Positions 21,854 through 30,182 of a DNA stretch of 37,472 nt are shown here, piece by piece. Under the pieces are notes generated by a model. That model worked only from the letters and a program-made list of their open reading frames with translations, did no database searches and was not told the DNA's origin. A program made the position numbers and the translations under genes. Source of the DNA: Sulfitobacter sp. (GTDB lineage: Bacteria > Pseudomonadota > Alphaproteobacteria > Rhodobacterales > Rhodobacteraceae). How positions within the stretch are numbered: the stretch's first letter is position 1; every line of letters begins with the position of its first letter. Where the stretch lies: positions 1-37,472 of the forward strand of contig JAGXHD010000088.1 in the NCBI GenBank assembly GCA_024636395.1, in the 5' to 3' direction.

Positions 21854-23236
21854 ATGTCCTTACGTTTTGCCGATGACGCGCCTGACGCGGTTGACCTTCA
21901 TATCGTATCGCAAGACGCCGCGGAGGCGTGGCTCGACGATCTGCCCCCGGCCACGGCGGATTGGGCGCGGGCAAGTGGGTTTAACGGTGGTATCGGTCAG
22001 GCCTTCTCCCTGCCCGCAACGGACAAAATGCCAGCACTTGCAGCGATCGGCTACGGCAGTCCGGCCACACGCAAACGCGGGCGCTTCGCGCTGGCCGCGG
22101 CAGCCGTCAAGTTACCTGCGGGCTCTTACCGGATCGCGGACGGCATCCCCGATGATCAGATCGAGGCAGAAGCGCTTGGCTGGCTGCTGAGCGGCTACCG
22201 TTTCGACCGCTACAAAAAGATCACACCGATGACGGCGCATCTGATCGCCCCTGAAGGGATCGATGCCGCGCGCATCGAAGCCATCGCAAACGGCGAGGCT
22301 CTGACGCGGACTTTGATCAACATCCCCGCTTCAGATATGGGCCCGCCCGATCTGGAACAGGCGGCCCGCGATTTGGCGGAGGCGCACGGCGCTCGGATCG
22401 AGGTGACGGTGGGGGAGGATCTGCTCACCGCCAATCTGCCGATGATCCATGCCGTCGGGCGCGCCGCCGACCGCGCACCGCGTTTGATCGACATGCGCTG
22501 GGGCGACACCGGCCCGACGCTTACGCTTGTGGGCAAGGGCGTATGCTTTGACACCGGCGGGCTCAACATCAAACCTGCCGCCTCCATGGGCCTGATGAAA
22601 AAGGATATGGGTGGGGCTGCTGCCGTGCTGGGGCTGGCCCATATGATCATGGCTTTGGGCATGCAGATACAATTGCGAGTTCTGATCCCGGCGGTTGAGA
22701 ATTCAATTTCGGGCAATGCATTCCGGCCGCAGGATATCCTGACCTCGCGCAAGGGGCTGACTGTCGAGATCAACAACACGGACGCCGAAGGACGGCTGGT
22801 GCTGGCCGATGCCCTTGCGCTGGCGGATGAGGAGACGCCAGACCAGATCATCTCCATGGCGACCCTGACGGGCGCCGCGCGCGTGGCGGTCGGCCCCGAT
22901 CTCGCGCCATACTTCAGCGACAACGCAGGCTTTGTCGCAGCCCTGGAAGCGTCAGCGGCGAAAGTGGCCGATCCGGTCTGGCGCCTGCCCTTCCATGATC
23001 CCTACGAGCAGATGATCGAACCGGCGGTGGCTGATCTGGATAATGCACCCTCCGGCGGATTTGCAGGATGCATCACGGCAGCTCTTTTCCTGCGGCGATT
23101 CGTGACAGGTAGCAACTATGCGCACTTCGACATATACGGCTGGCAACCCGTTGCCGCCCCCGCGCGCGCAAAGGGGGGCGTGGGCCAAGGCACCCGCGCA
23201 TTGCTAGACGCACTCGACAGGATTTTGACCAAATGA
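21854..23236 (+). CDS. Leucyl aminopeptidase family protein (M17)
   Basis: 460-residue cytosolic di-metal aminopeptidase. The metal and catalytic residues are intact: Lys228 (VGKG), Asp233 (CFDTGGLNIKP), Lys240, Asp251 (KKDMGGAA), and the M17 signature NNTDAEGRL with Asp310, Glu312 and Arg314. The N-terminal macro-like domain (1-150) is less conserved, as usual. It removes N-terminal residues from peptides; some relatives prefer Cys-Gly or Leu. Its stop overlaps the NlpC/P60 start as ATGA, so the two are translationally coupled. Confidence 0.95.
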   Translation: MSLRFADDAPDAVDLHIVSQDAAEAWLDDLPPATADWARASGFNGGIGQAFSLPATDKMPALAAIGYGSPATRKRGRFALAAAAVKLPAGSYRIADGIPDDQIEAEALGWLLSGYRFDRYKKITPMTAHLIAPEGIDAARIEAIANGEALTRTLINIPASDMGPPDLEQAARDLAEAHGARIEVTVGEDLLTANLPMIHAVGRAADRAPRLIDMRWGDTGPTLTLVGKGVCFDTGGLNIKPAASMGLMKKDMGGAAAVLGLAHMIMALGMQIQLRVLIPAVENSISGNAFRPQDILTSRKGLTVEINNTDAEGRLVLADALALADEETPDQIISMATLTGAARVAVGPDLAPYFSDNAGFVAALEASAAKVADPVWRLPFHDPYEQMIEPAVADLDNAPSGGFAGCITAALFLRRFVTGSNYAHFDIYGWQPVAAPARAKGGVGQGTRALLDALDRILTK

Positions 23237-24015
23237 CCCACCCCCGACTGACCCCCGACCCCGACTTTTCAGGCCTCACTGAGGCCGCGCAGATCGGACG
23301 CGGGGTGGTGAACCTGCTGCGCAAACCCAATGGCGCGCGCGACCGGCAGTTGCTGCTGGGCGCGGATGTCACGATCCTGTGGCGCGAGGAGGGCTGGGCC
23401 TATGTGCAGGCCGCAGCGGACGGTTATTGCGGCTTCGTGGGCGTCGCCTCACTGGCCAAACCGCAGGCCTCGACCCACAAGGTCAGCGCGCCGGGCAGCC
23501 ACGGCTACCAAAACGCCAACATGAAATCCATCGACCGCTGCGCGCTAAGCCACGGAAGCCTGCTGGCCGCCCTCGACGAAGAGGATGGGTTCATTCGCAC
23601 CTCGCACGGCTTCGTCCCCAGACAGCACATTACAGTGCTTGACGATTACGCGGATGATCCGGCGGACATCGCCTCACTCTATGCCGGCACCCCCTATCTT
23701 TGGGGCGGCAACAGCCGGTGGGGTATTGATTGCTCAGGTCTGGTGCAGGCGGCCTGTACGGCCTGCGATATCCCCTGTGGCGCCGACAGCGACATTCAGG
23801 AGGAGAGCCTCGGCACCCTGCTGGAAGACGGCTCGACACCGCAGCGCAACGATCTGCTGTTCTGGAAGGGGCATGTGGCGCTGGTGTGGGACGAAGACAC
23901 ACTGATCCACGCGAATGCCCACGCCATGGCCGTCGTGTTCGAGCCGATCGAGGACGCCATTGCACGCATCGCGAAAACAGATGGTCCGGTGACGGCGCAC
24001 CGCAGGCTGGCCTAG
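23233..24015 (+). CDS. NlpC/P60 (C40) peptidase with SH3-like region
   Basis: 260-residue cysteine peptidase of the NlpC/P60 family. The catalytic Cys167 is in WGIDCSGLVQ, His214 in FWKGHVALVWD and His226 in LIHANAHA, giving the Cys-His-His set; PYLWGGNS precedes the Cys as usual. The N-terminal ~80 residues resemble a bacterial SH3 domain (LRKPNGARDRQLLLG, GWAYVQAAADGYCGFVG split). No signal peptide is evident. Such enzymes cut D-Glu-diamino-acid bonds in cell-wall peptides; coupling to the aminopeptidase suggests cytosolic recycling of muropeptides, which is inference. It shares CTAG with the convergent DUF2794 gene. Confidence 0.93.
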   Translation: MTHPRLTPDPDFSGLTEAAQIGRGVVNLLRKPNGARDRQLLLGADVTILWREEGWAYVQAAADGYCGFVGVASLAKPQASTHKVSAPGSHGYQNANMKSIDRCALSHGSLLAALDEEDGFIRTSHGFVPRQHITVLDDYADDPADIASLYAGTPYLWGGNSRWGIDCSGLVQAACTACDIPCGADSDIQEESLGTLLEDGSTPQRNDLLFWKGHVALVWDEDTLIHANAHAMAVVFEPIEDAIARIAKTDGPVTAHRRLA

Positions 24016-24371
24016 TCCACCGCGCGGATCAGTTTACGCTCCAGCACCCGGAGGACCGATTTGAGATCATGGCCGCGTTTCAGGACCTGCCCACCCACTC
24101 CGACCACGGCGTACATGCCCTGCTTTGCCCGCAGCTTGGGGCGTTTTTCGATCCGATAGAGCGGCATTTCGGCCGTGCGGCGGAACACCGAAAATACCGC
24201 GACCTCGCGCAGGCAAGAGATGCCGTAATCGCGCCATTCCCCTGCCGCGACCATACGCCCATAAAGCGAAAGGATGACCGACAGCTCGGTGCGATGAAAG
24301 GCGATCTGCTCCACCGCACGGCTGTCACCTGTACCCTGTGGGCTATTCGTCGGGATGTGGGGTATATTCAT
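24012..24371 (-). CDS. DUF2794 domain-containing protein
   Basis: 119-residue soluble protein of the alphaproteobacterial DUF2794 family, function unknown. The core is FHRTELSVILSLYGRMVAAGEWRDYGI (split: FHRTELSVILSLYGRMV and AGEWRDYGIS) followed by REVAVFSVFRR, PLYRIEKRPKLR and KQGMYAVVGVGGQVLKRGHDL. The ATG at 24371 (MNIPHIP) is chosen because an N-terminal extension upstream lacks conserved features. Its stop TAG shares the four bases CTAG with the convergent peptidase gene. It is divergent from paaI, with 115 bp between. Confidence 0.88.
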   Translation of the reverse strand: MNIPHIPTNSPQGTGDSRAVEQIAFHRTELSVILSLYGRMVAAGEWRDYGISCLREVAVFSVFRRTAEMPLYRIEKRPKLRAKQGMYAVVGVGGQVLKRGHDLKSVLRVLERKLIRAVD

Positions 24372-24372
24372 G

Positions 24373-24432
24373 CTCTTAAGAGTTGCCCTGTGCGCGGCGC
24401 AAATCAAGCCCCCAGGATCAAATTGCTTGATC
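24373..24432. promoter_or_regulatory. Inverted repeats between DUF2794 gene and paaI
   Basis: GATCAA-N5-TTGATC is a perfect 17-bp inverted repeat at 24416-24432, and CTCTTAAGAG is a 10-bp palindrome at 24373-24382 next to the DUF2794 start. They lie in the 115-bp divergent intergenic region and may bind a regulator of paaI-paaK or of both units. Confidence 0.4.
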
Positions 24433-24486
24433 ATGTTACAAATACGGATAAGGTCTAAAAATTATGAAACGTATTCGAGCGCAGTC

Positions 24487-24927
24487 ATGACACCACAAGC
24501 ACGAGCGGAGAAAGTGGCGGAGACCATGCTAGCGAACGATGTCGCAACCCGCAGTCTGGGGATCGAAATCGTGCACATAGCACCAGGTGCCGCGACCCTG
24601 AGCATGCGCGTGGGCGACCAGATGCTCAACGGTCACAGCATCTGCCACGGTGGCTATATCTTCACTCTCGCCGACAGTGCCTTCGCTTTTGCCTGTAACA
24701 GCTACAATCGCATCACGCTCGCGCAGCAAAACCAGATCACCTACATGGCACCCGGGCAGGCGGGCGAATTGCTGACTGCAACTGCAACGCAGACGGCACT
24801 ATCGGGTCGGTCTGGCGTATATGATGTGATGGTCACCGGCGGTGACGGGCGCATGATCGCCACGATGCGCGGCCTGTCCCGCACCATCCGGGGGCAGGTG
24901 TTCCCCGAAGAGGGAGACACCGCATGA
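24487..24927 (+). CDS. paaI: Hydroxyphenylacetyl-CoA thioesterase PaaI
   Basis: 146-residue hotdog-fold thioesterase. The signature GHSICHGGYIFTLADSAFAFACN (split: NGHSICHGG at 48-56 and FTLADSAFAF with Asp63 region) is the PaaI active site, and VMVTGGDGRMIATMRG closes the fold. PaaI hydrolyses stalled ring-hydroxylated phenylacetyl-CoA intermediates and frees CoA. The ATG at 24487 lacks a strong ribosome binding site, but the family start MTPQARAEKVAETML fits. It overlaps paaK by ATGA, which firmly supports the phenylacetate role. The ring-opening paaABCDE genes are not in this window. Confidence 0.93.
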   Translation: MTPQARAEKVAETMLANDVATRSLGIEIVHIAPGAATLSMRVGDQMLNGHSICHGGYIFTLADSAFAFACNSYNRITLAQQNQITYMAPGQAGELLTATATQTALSGRSGVYDVMVTGGDGRMIATMRGLSRTIRGQVFPEEGDTA

Positions 24928-26234
24928 AAGATCTGACACCCGACCGCAGCACGCTCGACCCGATCGAAATCGCAAGCCGAGACGAAATTAGCGCGCTGCA
25001 ACTGAAGCGGCTGAAATGGTCGCTGCGCCATGCCTACGATAACGTGGCGTTTTACAAAACCGGCTTTGATGCAGCAGGTGTGCATCCCGATGATCTGCAC
25101 AGCCTGAGCGATCTGGCGAAATTTCCCTTTACCGTCAAAACCGATCTGCGGGATAACTACCCCTTTGGCATGTTTGCCGTGCCGCAGGACCGCGTAAAGC
25201 GGATCCATGCCTCGTCGGGCACCACAGGCCAGCCGACTGTAGTGGGCTATACCGAAAGTGATCTGGCGAACTGGGGCAATGTCGTCGCCCGCTCCTTGCG
25301 CGCGGCGGGGATGTGTCCAGGTGATATGCTACACAACGCTTACGGCTACGGTCTGTTCACCGGGGGCTTAGGCATCCACTTGGGCGCCGATGCGCTGGGG
25401 CTCAGTACGGTGCCGATCTCCGGCGGCATGACCCCGCGACAGGTCCGACTGATCGAGGATTTCAGGCCCAAGGGCATCACCGTCACGCCCTCCTATGCGC
25501 TTTCCATTCTGGACGAGTTTAATGCACAAGGACTGGATCCGCGGGACTGCTCGCTTCAGGTGGGCATCTTCGGAGCCGAGCCTTGGACCAACGCCATGCG
25601 GCTGGAAATCGAGCAGGCCTTCGACATGCACGCCGTCGATATCTACGGTCTATCGGAGGTCATGGGGCCGGGTGTTTCGATGGAATGTGTGGAAAGCAAA
25701 GATGGCTTGCACATATGGGAGGATCACTTCTATCCGGAAATCATCAACCCCGAGACAGGTGACGTTGTGGCGGAGGGAGAGCGGGGCGAGCTGGTTTTCA
25801 CTTCACTGACCAAGGAAGCATTTCCGATCATCCGCTACCGAACACGCGATCTGACGCGCCTGCTGGCGGGCACCGCGCGGAGCATGCGGCGGATGGAGAA
25901 GGTCACGGGGCGCAGCGACGATATGATCATCCTGCGCGGGGTGAACGTTTTCCCAACTCAGATCGAAGAGCTGATTTTGCAGCAGCCCGCCCTCGCCCCG
26001 CACTTCCAGATCGAGTTGTCGCGCCCCGGTCGTATGGACCAGATGCGCATCCTGACCGAGGTTTCGGATGCAGGTGTTCTGGAGACGAGCCGCGCGGATG
26101 CTAAAGCGCAGCTTTCATCGGCGATCAAGCAGTCTGTCGGTATCAGCGCACATGTCGATGTCGGCGATATCGGCGCCGTACCGCGCTCGGAGGGGAAGGC
26201 CGTCCGCATCATCGACAAACGGCCAAAGCCCTAA
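24924..26234 (+). CDS. paaK: Phenylacetate-CoA ligase
   Basis: 436-residue AMP-forming ligase that activates phenylacetate to phenylacetyl-CoA, the entry step of its aerobic breakdown. The AMP-binding loop SSGTTGQPTVVGYT spans residues 97-110; YGYGLFTGGLGIHLGAD, IYGLSEVMGPG and IIRYRTRDLT are family motifs, and GRSDDMIILRGVNVFPTQIEE marks the C-terminal domain (split: GRSDDMIILRGVNVFPTQIE). Length is typical. It is coupled to paaI by ATGA and its TAA shares CTAA with the convergent I78 lipoprotein gene. Confidence 0.97.
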   Translation: MKDLTPDRSTLDPIEIASRDEISALQLKRLKWSLRHAYDNVAFYKTGFDAAGVHPDDLHSLSDLAKFPFTVKTDLRDNYPFGMFAVPQDRVKRIHASSGTTGQPTVVGYTESDLANWGNVVARSLRAAGMCPGDMLHNAYGYGLFTGGLGIHLGADALGLSTVPISGGMTPRQVRLIEDFRPKGITVTPSYALSILDEFNAQGLDPRDCSLQVGIFGAEPWTNAMRLEIEQAFDMHAVDIYGLSEVMGPGVSMECVESKDGLHIWEDHFYPEIINPETGDVVAEGERGELVFTSLTKEAFPIIRYRTRDLTRLLAGTARSMRRMEKVTGRSDDMIILRGVNVFPTQIEELILQQPALAPHFQIELSRPGRMDQMRILTEVSDAGVLETSRADAKAQLSSAIKQSVGISAHVDVGDIGAVPRSEGKAVRIIDKRPKP

Positions 26235-26503
26235 CCGCAGGTGACGGCAATGACATTGTCGATCCCGTCCAGCTGCACGTTGAGCCGCGCGGGATTGAAG
26301 TCTGTCGTGACGACATCGTTCGGGCCGTAGAGCCGCTTGGGCTCCGGCAGTGCCAAGGCCGCTGCGGCATCGCGGCCGATCAGGTCCTGATATGCGGCGG
26401 CGTTGCAGGTATCGGACGCTGGTGCAGCCGCACTGCGCTGTGCAGGCCCCGTCGCCGCGCCGCATCCCGCCAGCAGCAGCCCCGCCAAAATCATGTATCT
26501 CAT
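26231..26503 (-). CDS. I78-family peptidase inhibitor lipoprotein
   Basis: 90-residue lipoprotein. The lipobox LLLAG-C gives lipidated Cys14. The mature domain has C33-N-A-A-A-Y-Q-D-L-I-G, then VVTTDFNPARLNVQLDG and a final VTCG, matching the I78 serine-peptidase inhibitor family with its two conserved cysteines and T-x-D-F-x-P-x-R-L-N core. It would sit in the outer membrane facing the periplasm and may protect against subtilisin- or trypsin-like proteases. Its ATG overlaps the TetR stop (ATGA), so the regulator and inhibitor are made together, an unusual link. Confidence 0.86.
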   Translation of the reverse strand: MRYMILAGLLLAGCGAATGPAQRSAAAPASDTCNAAAYQDLIGRDAAAALALPEPKRLYGPNDVVTTDFNPARLNVQLDGIDNVIAVTCG

Positions 26504-27120
26504 GTGCCGTACCTCGCTAAAAAAGTATCTACCGCCTGATCCACCACCCGGTCGATCTCCACCCGCGTGACCTCCTTGATAACGCCAAACATCAGGCGCA
26601 TCCACAGCCCTGCCTTACACAATTCGCCAAACTGGTCGGCGGCCATGAGATGATCTTCGATCACCAATTCGCCTCGCGCGCAGGCCTGTGCGAAATAGGC
26701 AGCTATTTCCACCCGCATCAGCCCCGGACCAGAGTCGTAGAAGCGGCGGCCAAGCTCGGGGAAGCGGTCAGATTCCGTCACGCAGATTCGGAAGATCTGC
26801 TGGCCAAATTTGCTCGAGATAAACCCGACAAAATGGCGGCCGGTCTGTCCCAACACGTCGCGCGGCGGCGCCGAGCGGTCAATCTTTGCCAATGCTTCGG
26901 CCGCCTGCCGCTGGCACTCGCTGTTGGCAACTTCCATGAACAACATCTTCTTGTCGGGAAAGTATTTGTAGAGAGTCGCCTTGGACACCTCCGCCACGCG
27001 CGCGATCTCGTCCACGCTGGCACCCTCAAACCCGTCCGCCATGAATACCTGCTGCGCCCCGGCCAGTACCTGCGCATATTTGCGCCCGCGGTGGATCGCA
27101 TTATTGGTCGGGTGGATCAT
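26500..27120 (-). CDS. TetR/AcrR-family transcriptional regulator
   Basis: 206-residue repressor. The N-terminal helix-turn-helix is clear: AGAQQVFMADGFEGASVDEI then ARVAEVSKATLYKYFPDKKMLF (split). The C-terminal ligand domain resembles the TetR_C groups with GRHFVGFISSKFGQQIFRI and FPELGRRFYDSGPG. The ATG at 27120 has AGGAG six to seven bases upstream; the frame is open further up but that part overlaps the putative operator. A 17-bp palindrome sits 34 bp upstream of the start, between it and the divergent AEC transporter. Autoregulation and control of that transporter are likely but inferred. Confidence 0.92.
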   Translation of the reverse strand: MIHPTNNAIHRGRKYAQVLAGAQQVFMADGFEGASVDEIARVAEVSKATLYKYFPDKKMLFMEVANSECQRQAAEALAKIDRSAPPRDVLGQTGRHFVGFISSKFGQQIFRICVTESDRFPELGRRFYDSGPGLMRVEIAAYFAQACARGELVIEDHLMAADQFGELCKAGLWMRLMFGVIKEVTRVEIDRVVDQAVDTFLARYGT

Positions 27121-27153
27121 TGCGGCTCCTGCGGCACAGGGGTCCAGCATATA

Positions 27154-27170
27154 AACTGAACCTTTCAGTT
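27154..27170. promoter_or_regulatory. Candidate TetR operator (17-bp palindrome)
   Basis: AACTGAA-CCT-TTCAGTT, a perfect 7-bp inverted repeat around 3 bp, in the 124-bp gap between the divergent tetR-type and AEC transporter genes. Size, symmetry and position fit a TetR-family operator. Confidence 0.65.
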
Positions 27171-27244
27171 CCAAGGGCCTATCCGCCTGCATCGCCGGAG
27201 TTTTTGACTAGCGCGCGTCAGGCTGCCAAGCTATCTGTGGCGCC

Positions 27245-28174
27245 ATGTTGGCGATCTTCCTTAAAACACTTCCCTTTTTTGCGCTTATCGGGCTGGGCTA
27301 TTGGGCCGGGCGCACGCGGTTTTTCACCTCCGAAGCGACGGCCTATCTGACGAAATTCGTGTTCTACTTCGCCCTTTCCGCGATGTTGTTCAATTTCTCC
27401 GCCAACCTGTCACTGGCCGAAGTCTGGGATACGCGTCTGGTCGCGGCGTATCTGTGGGGGACCCTGTTCGTCTACGGCATCGCGACGCTGGTCTGCTATT
27501 TCCGGGGCCTCAATATCGAGGTGAGTGCGATCGAAGCGCAATGCGCAGTGATCGGTAATGTGGGCTTTCTCGGCGTACCAATGCTCACGCTGCTGCTGGG
27601 GCCAGAGGCGATCGGCCCTGTGATGATGGCACTCGCGGTCGATCTGATCGTGTTTTCCTCGCTTATCACGATTCTCATCACCGGCTCGCGCGACGGGCGG
27701 ATGAGCCTCGCAATCCTCAAGACCGTGGGCCGTGGCTTGGTCAAGAACCCGATGATCGTGGCGATTACGCTGGGCCTGCTATGGTCCGGCCTCAAACTGC
27801 CGATTCCCGTACCGATGAACGAATTTCTTGCGCTGCTCGGTGCCGCCGCGACACCCGGCGCGCTCTTCGCCATCGGGGCCTCGCTGGCATCCAAATCGGC
27901 GGAGCGTCTGTCGGTCGCGGGCTGGCTCAGCTTTTGCAAGCTGGTGCTGCATCCGCTGTTCGTGGCCTTCGCCTGTTTCGTGCTATTCAAGGTCGAGCCC
28001 TATCAGGCCATGGTGATCATCTCCGCGTCTGCCCTGCCGGTGGCGGGCAACGTCTATATCCTCGCCCAGCACTACAACGCCTCGCCCCAGCGTGTCTCTG
28101 CCGCGATTCTTGTCTCGACCGCCTTGAGCATCGTTACCGTGAGCCTGTGGATCGCGTGGCTGACCACCACCTAG
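27245..28174 (+). CDS. AEC-family (auxin efflux carrier-like) transporter
   Basis: 309-residue membrane protein with about ten TM segments of the auxin efflux carrier family, whose bacterial members export or take up small carboxylates such as malonate or malate. Typical are the N-terminal FFALIGLGYWAGRTRFF, the central GNVGFLGVPMLTLLLG, the break GAAATPGALFAIGASLA and SASALPVAGNVYILAQHYN near the end. No clear ribosome binding site precedes the ATG, so it may be leaderless or weakly translated. It is divergent from the TetR regulator and shares its palindrome. The next gene starts 59 bp downstream with its own strong ribosome binding site. Confidence 0.9.
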   Translation: MLAIFLKTLPFFALIGLGYWAGRTRFFTSEATAYLTKFVFYFALSAMLFNFSANLSLAEVWDTRLVAAYLWGTLFVYGIATLVCYFRGLNIEVSAIEAQCAVIGNVGFLGVPMLTLLLGPEAIGPVMMALAVDLIVFSSLITILITGSRDGRMSLAILKTVGRGLVKNPMIVAITLGLLWSGLKLPIPVPMNEFLALLGAAATPGALFAIGASLASKSAERLSVAGWLSFCKLVLHPLFVAFACFVLFKVEPYQAMVIISASALPVAGNVYILAQHYNASPQRVSAAILVSTALSIVTVSLWIAWLTTT

Positions 28175-28233
28175 CGCTTGCCCCCCGCGCCCTCCCTCGC
28201 TAGCCAAGGGGAAACCTCGAAAAGGAGATCTCC

Positions 28234-29067
28234 ATGGAAACGCTCTCATCCAACGCCTGTTTCGGCGGCACGCAGCACGTGATCAAACACGCGTCCGCCA
28301 GCTGCGCCTGCGATATGACAGTCGGCCTGTTTCTGCCCGCCGAGGCGCGGGACGGACCAGTCCCGGTGCTATGGTTCCTTTCAGGCCTAACCTGCACCCA
28401 CGAGAACGCGATGGTGAAAGCAGGCGCACAGGCTTGGGCAGCTGAGCAGGGGATCGCACTGGTTTTCCCCGATACGTCACCGCGCGGCGACGGCATCGCC
28501 GATGATGAGGCCTATGATCTTGGGCAGGGTGCAGGCTTTTACGTCAACGCGACGCAGGACCCCTGGCAGCCACACTACCAAATGTGGAGCTATATCTCTG
28601 AGGAATTGCCCGCACTGTTGGCCGGGCATTTTGCGCTCGATATGGAGCGGCAGGCGATCATGGGCCATTCGATGGGCGGGCATGGCGCGCTCACGCTTGC
28701 GATGTCATTGCCCGGGCGCTTCGCCTCTGTTTCCGCCTTTGCGCCCATCGCGCATCCCACGGCCAGCGATTGGGGCCGCAAACAGCTCTCAGCCTATCTC
28801 GGACCGGATGAGAGCACTTGGGCCGCGCATGATGCGACCCTGCTGATGCAGGACCAGGGATTTGACGGGCCTGTGCTGATCGATCAGGGCACCGATGACC
28901 AGTTCCTTGATCTGCTCCAGCCCGAAGCACTAAGTGCGGCAATGGCCAAACGCCGACAGAACGGCACGTTCCGGATGCAGCCCGGATACGACCACAGCTA
29001 TTTCTTCATTGCGACGTTCATGGAAGATCATGTGACCTTCCACGCCGATGCCCTGTGGTCCGCATGA
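28234..29067 (+). CDS. fghA: S-formylglutathione hydrolase
   Basis: 277-residue serine esterase of glutathione-dependent formaldehyde oxidation; it converts S-formylglutathione to formate and glutathione. Catalytic Ser146 is in GHSMGGHGAL, the acid is in DQGTDDQF (Asp222 region) and His254 in YDHSYFFI; FLSGLTCTHEN, SPRGD and GAGFYVNATQ are family blocks. A strong AAGGAGAT site at 28222-28229 precedes the ATG. The partner alcohol dehydrogenase is not in the window. The TGA overlaps the YaiI-type gene start as ATGA. Confidence 0.96.
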   Translation: METLSSNACFGGTQHVIKHASASCACDMTVGLFLPAEARDGPVPVLWFLSGLTCTHENAMVKAGAQAWAAEQGIALVFPDTSPRGDGIADDEAYDLGQGAGFYVNATQDPWQPHYQMWSYISEELPALLAGHFALDMERQAIMGHSMGGHGALTLAMSLPGRFASVSAFAPIAHPTASDWGRKQLSAYLGPDESTWAAHDATLLMQDQGFDGPVLIDQGTDDQFLDLLQPEALSAAMAKRRQNGTFRMQPGYDHSYFFIATFMEDHVTFHADALWSA

Positions 29068-29519
29068 CAGCGGTCTACATCGATGCGGATGCCTGCCCCG
29101 TAAAGGAAGAGGCGGAGCGGGTGATCACGCGACACCGGATCAAGATGTATGTCGTCTCGAACGGTGGTCTGCGCCCCTCGCAAAACCCTTTTGTCGAAAT
29201 GGTTATCGTGCCGGATGGCCCTGACGTTGCCGATATGTGGATCGCGGAGCGGTGTACCCGCGGCGATGTCGTTGTTACCGGTGACATTCCGCTGGCCGCG
29301 AAATGCGTCGAGGCCGGCGCGCGTGTGATTAAGCACAACGGCGAGGCGCTCACGCAGGCCAACATCGGTAACGTACTGGCCACCCGCGATCTGATGACCG
29401 ATCTGCGCGCCGCCGATCCCTTCCGGCAAGGCGGCGGCAAGGGGTTTACAAAAGCCGACAGGTCGCGCTTTCTGGAAGCGCTGGAGCGGGAAATCAGGGC
29501 GGCAGGCAAGCTCACCTAG
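29064..29519 (+). CDS. YaiI/YqxD family (UPF0178) protein
   Basis: 151-residue protein of the UPF0178 family related to PIN-like NYN nucleases. The start is MTAVYIDADACPVKEEAERV, with the D-A-D-A-C-P-V-K motif, then VVSNGG, VPDGPDVADMWIAER, VVTGDIPLAAK and NGEALTQANIG, all diagnostic. The ATG at 29064 (overlapping the fghA stop as ATGA) is preferred to one at 29055. Function is not established; acidic residues suggest a nuclease-like fold. Confidence 0.93.
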   Translation: MTAVYIDADACPVKEEAERVITRHRIKMYVVSNGGLRPSQNPFVEMVIVPDGPDVADMWIAERCTRGDVVVTGDIPLAAKCVEAGARVIKHNGEALTQANIGNVLATRDLMTDLRAADPFRQGGGKGFTKADRSRFLEALEREIRAAGKLT

Positions 29520-29561
29520 CCGCAGAACTTATAATTTCTTAACCCCGTTGAGAGGTTGAAA

Positions 29562-30182
29562 ATGATACCCAAGGCTGTGGTTTTCGACATCGGAAACGTG
29601 CTGATCGAGTGGCAGCCAGAGCGGTTTTTCGATGCGCAAATCGGAACAGATCGCCGTTCCGCCCTCTTTGGCGCAATTGATCTGCACGCAATGAACGACC
29701 GCGTCGACCGTGGAGAGAACTTCACCGAGGTGCTGACGCGGACGGCGCGCGCACATCCCGAATGGCAGCAGGAGATTGATCTATGGCACGACCGCTGGCT
29801 CGATATGGCGAGCCCTTCAATCGATCATTCCGTGCGGCTCATGGAGGCCCTTCAGGCGCGCGGCATGCCGGTATTCTCGCTGACAAATTTTGGCATTGAG
29901 ACCTACGCACTCGCAGCGACCAAATATGCCTTTCTGCGCGGCTTTAACCGTGATTTCATTTCCGGTCATCTGGGCGTGATCAAGCCCGATCCGCAGATCT
30001 ATGAGATGCTGGAGACTGGCTCCGGTCTGTCGGGCGATGCGCTACTGTTTACCGATGATCGCACTGAAAATATCGCCGCTGCCGCCGCACGGGGCTGGCA
30101 GACACATCTGTTCGAGGGTCCAGGAGGCTGGGCGGACCGCCTTGTCGCCGCAGGGCTGCTCACGCCGGAGGAGGCACAATGA
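29562..30182 (+). CDS. HAD-family hydrolase (subfamily IA, YihX-like)
   Basis: 206-residue phosphatase-type HAD protein. Motif I is VFDIGNVLIEW with nucleophile Asp9; motif II is SLTNF, motif III includes HLGVIKPDP with Lys, and motif IV FTDDRTENI with the Asp pair. The form FDIGNV, with Gly-Asn after the nucleophile, places it near YihX/epoxide-hydrolase N-terminal phosphatases acting on small phosphorylated compounds. GAGAGG at 29550-29555 precedes the ATG at 29562. It overlaps the next gene by ATGA, suggesting joint function with an ornithine cyclodeaminase homologue. Confidence 0.92.
   Translation: MIPKAVVFDIGNVLIEWQPERFFDAQIGTDRRSALFGAIDLHAMNDRVDRGENFTEVLTRTARAHPEWQQEIDLWHDRWLDMASPSIDHSVRLMEALQARGMPVFSLTNFGIETYALAATKYAFLRGFNRDFISGHLGVIKPDPQIYEMLETGSGLSGDALLFTDDRTENIAAAAARGWQTHLFEGPGGWADRLVAAGLLTPEEAQ

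Noticed and set aside
24416..24441. FNR-type box near paaI
   Set aside because: The half-sites are in the order ATCAA...TTGAT, opposite to the FNR consensus TTGAT-N4-ATCAA.
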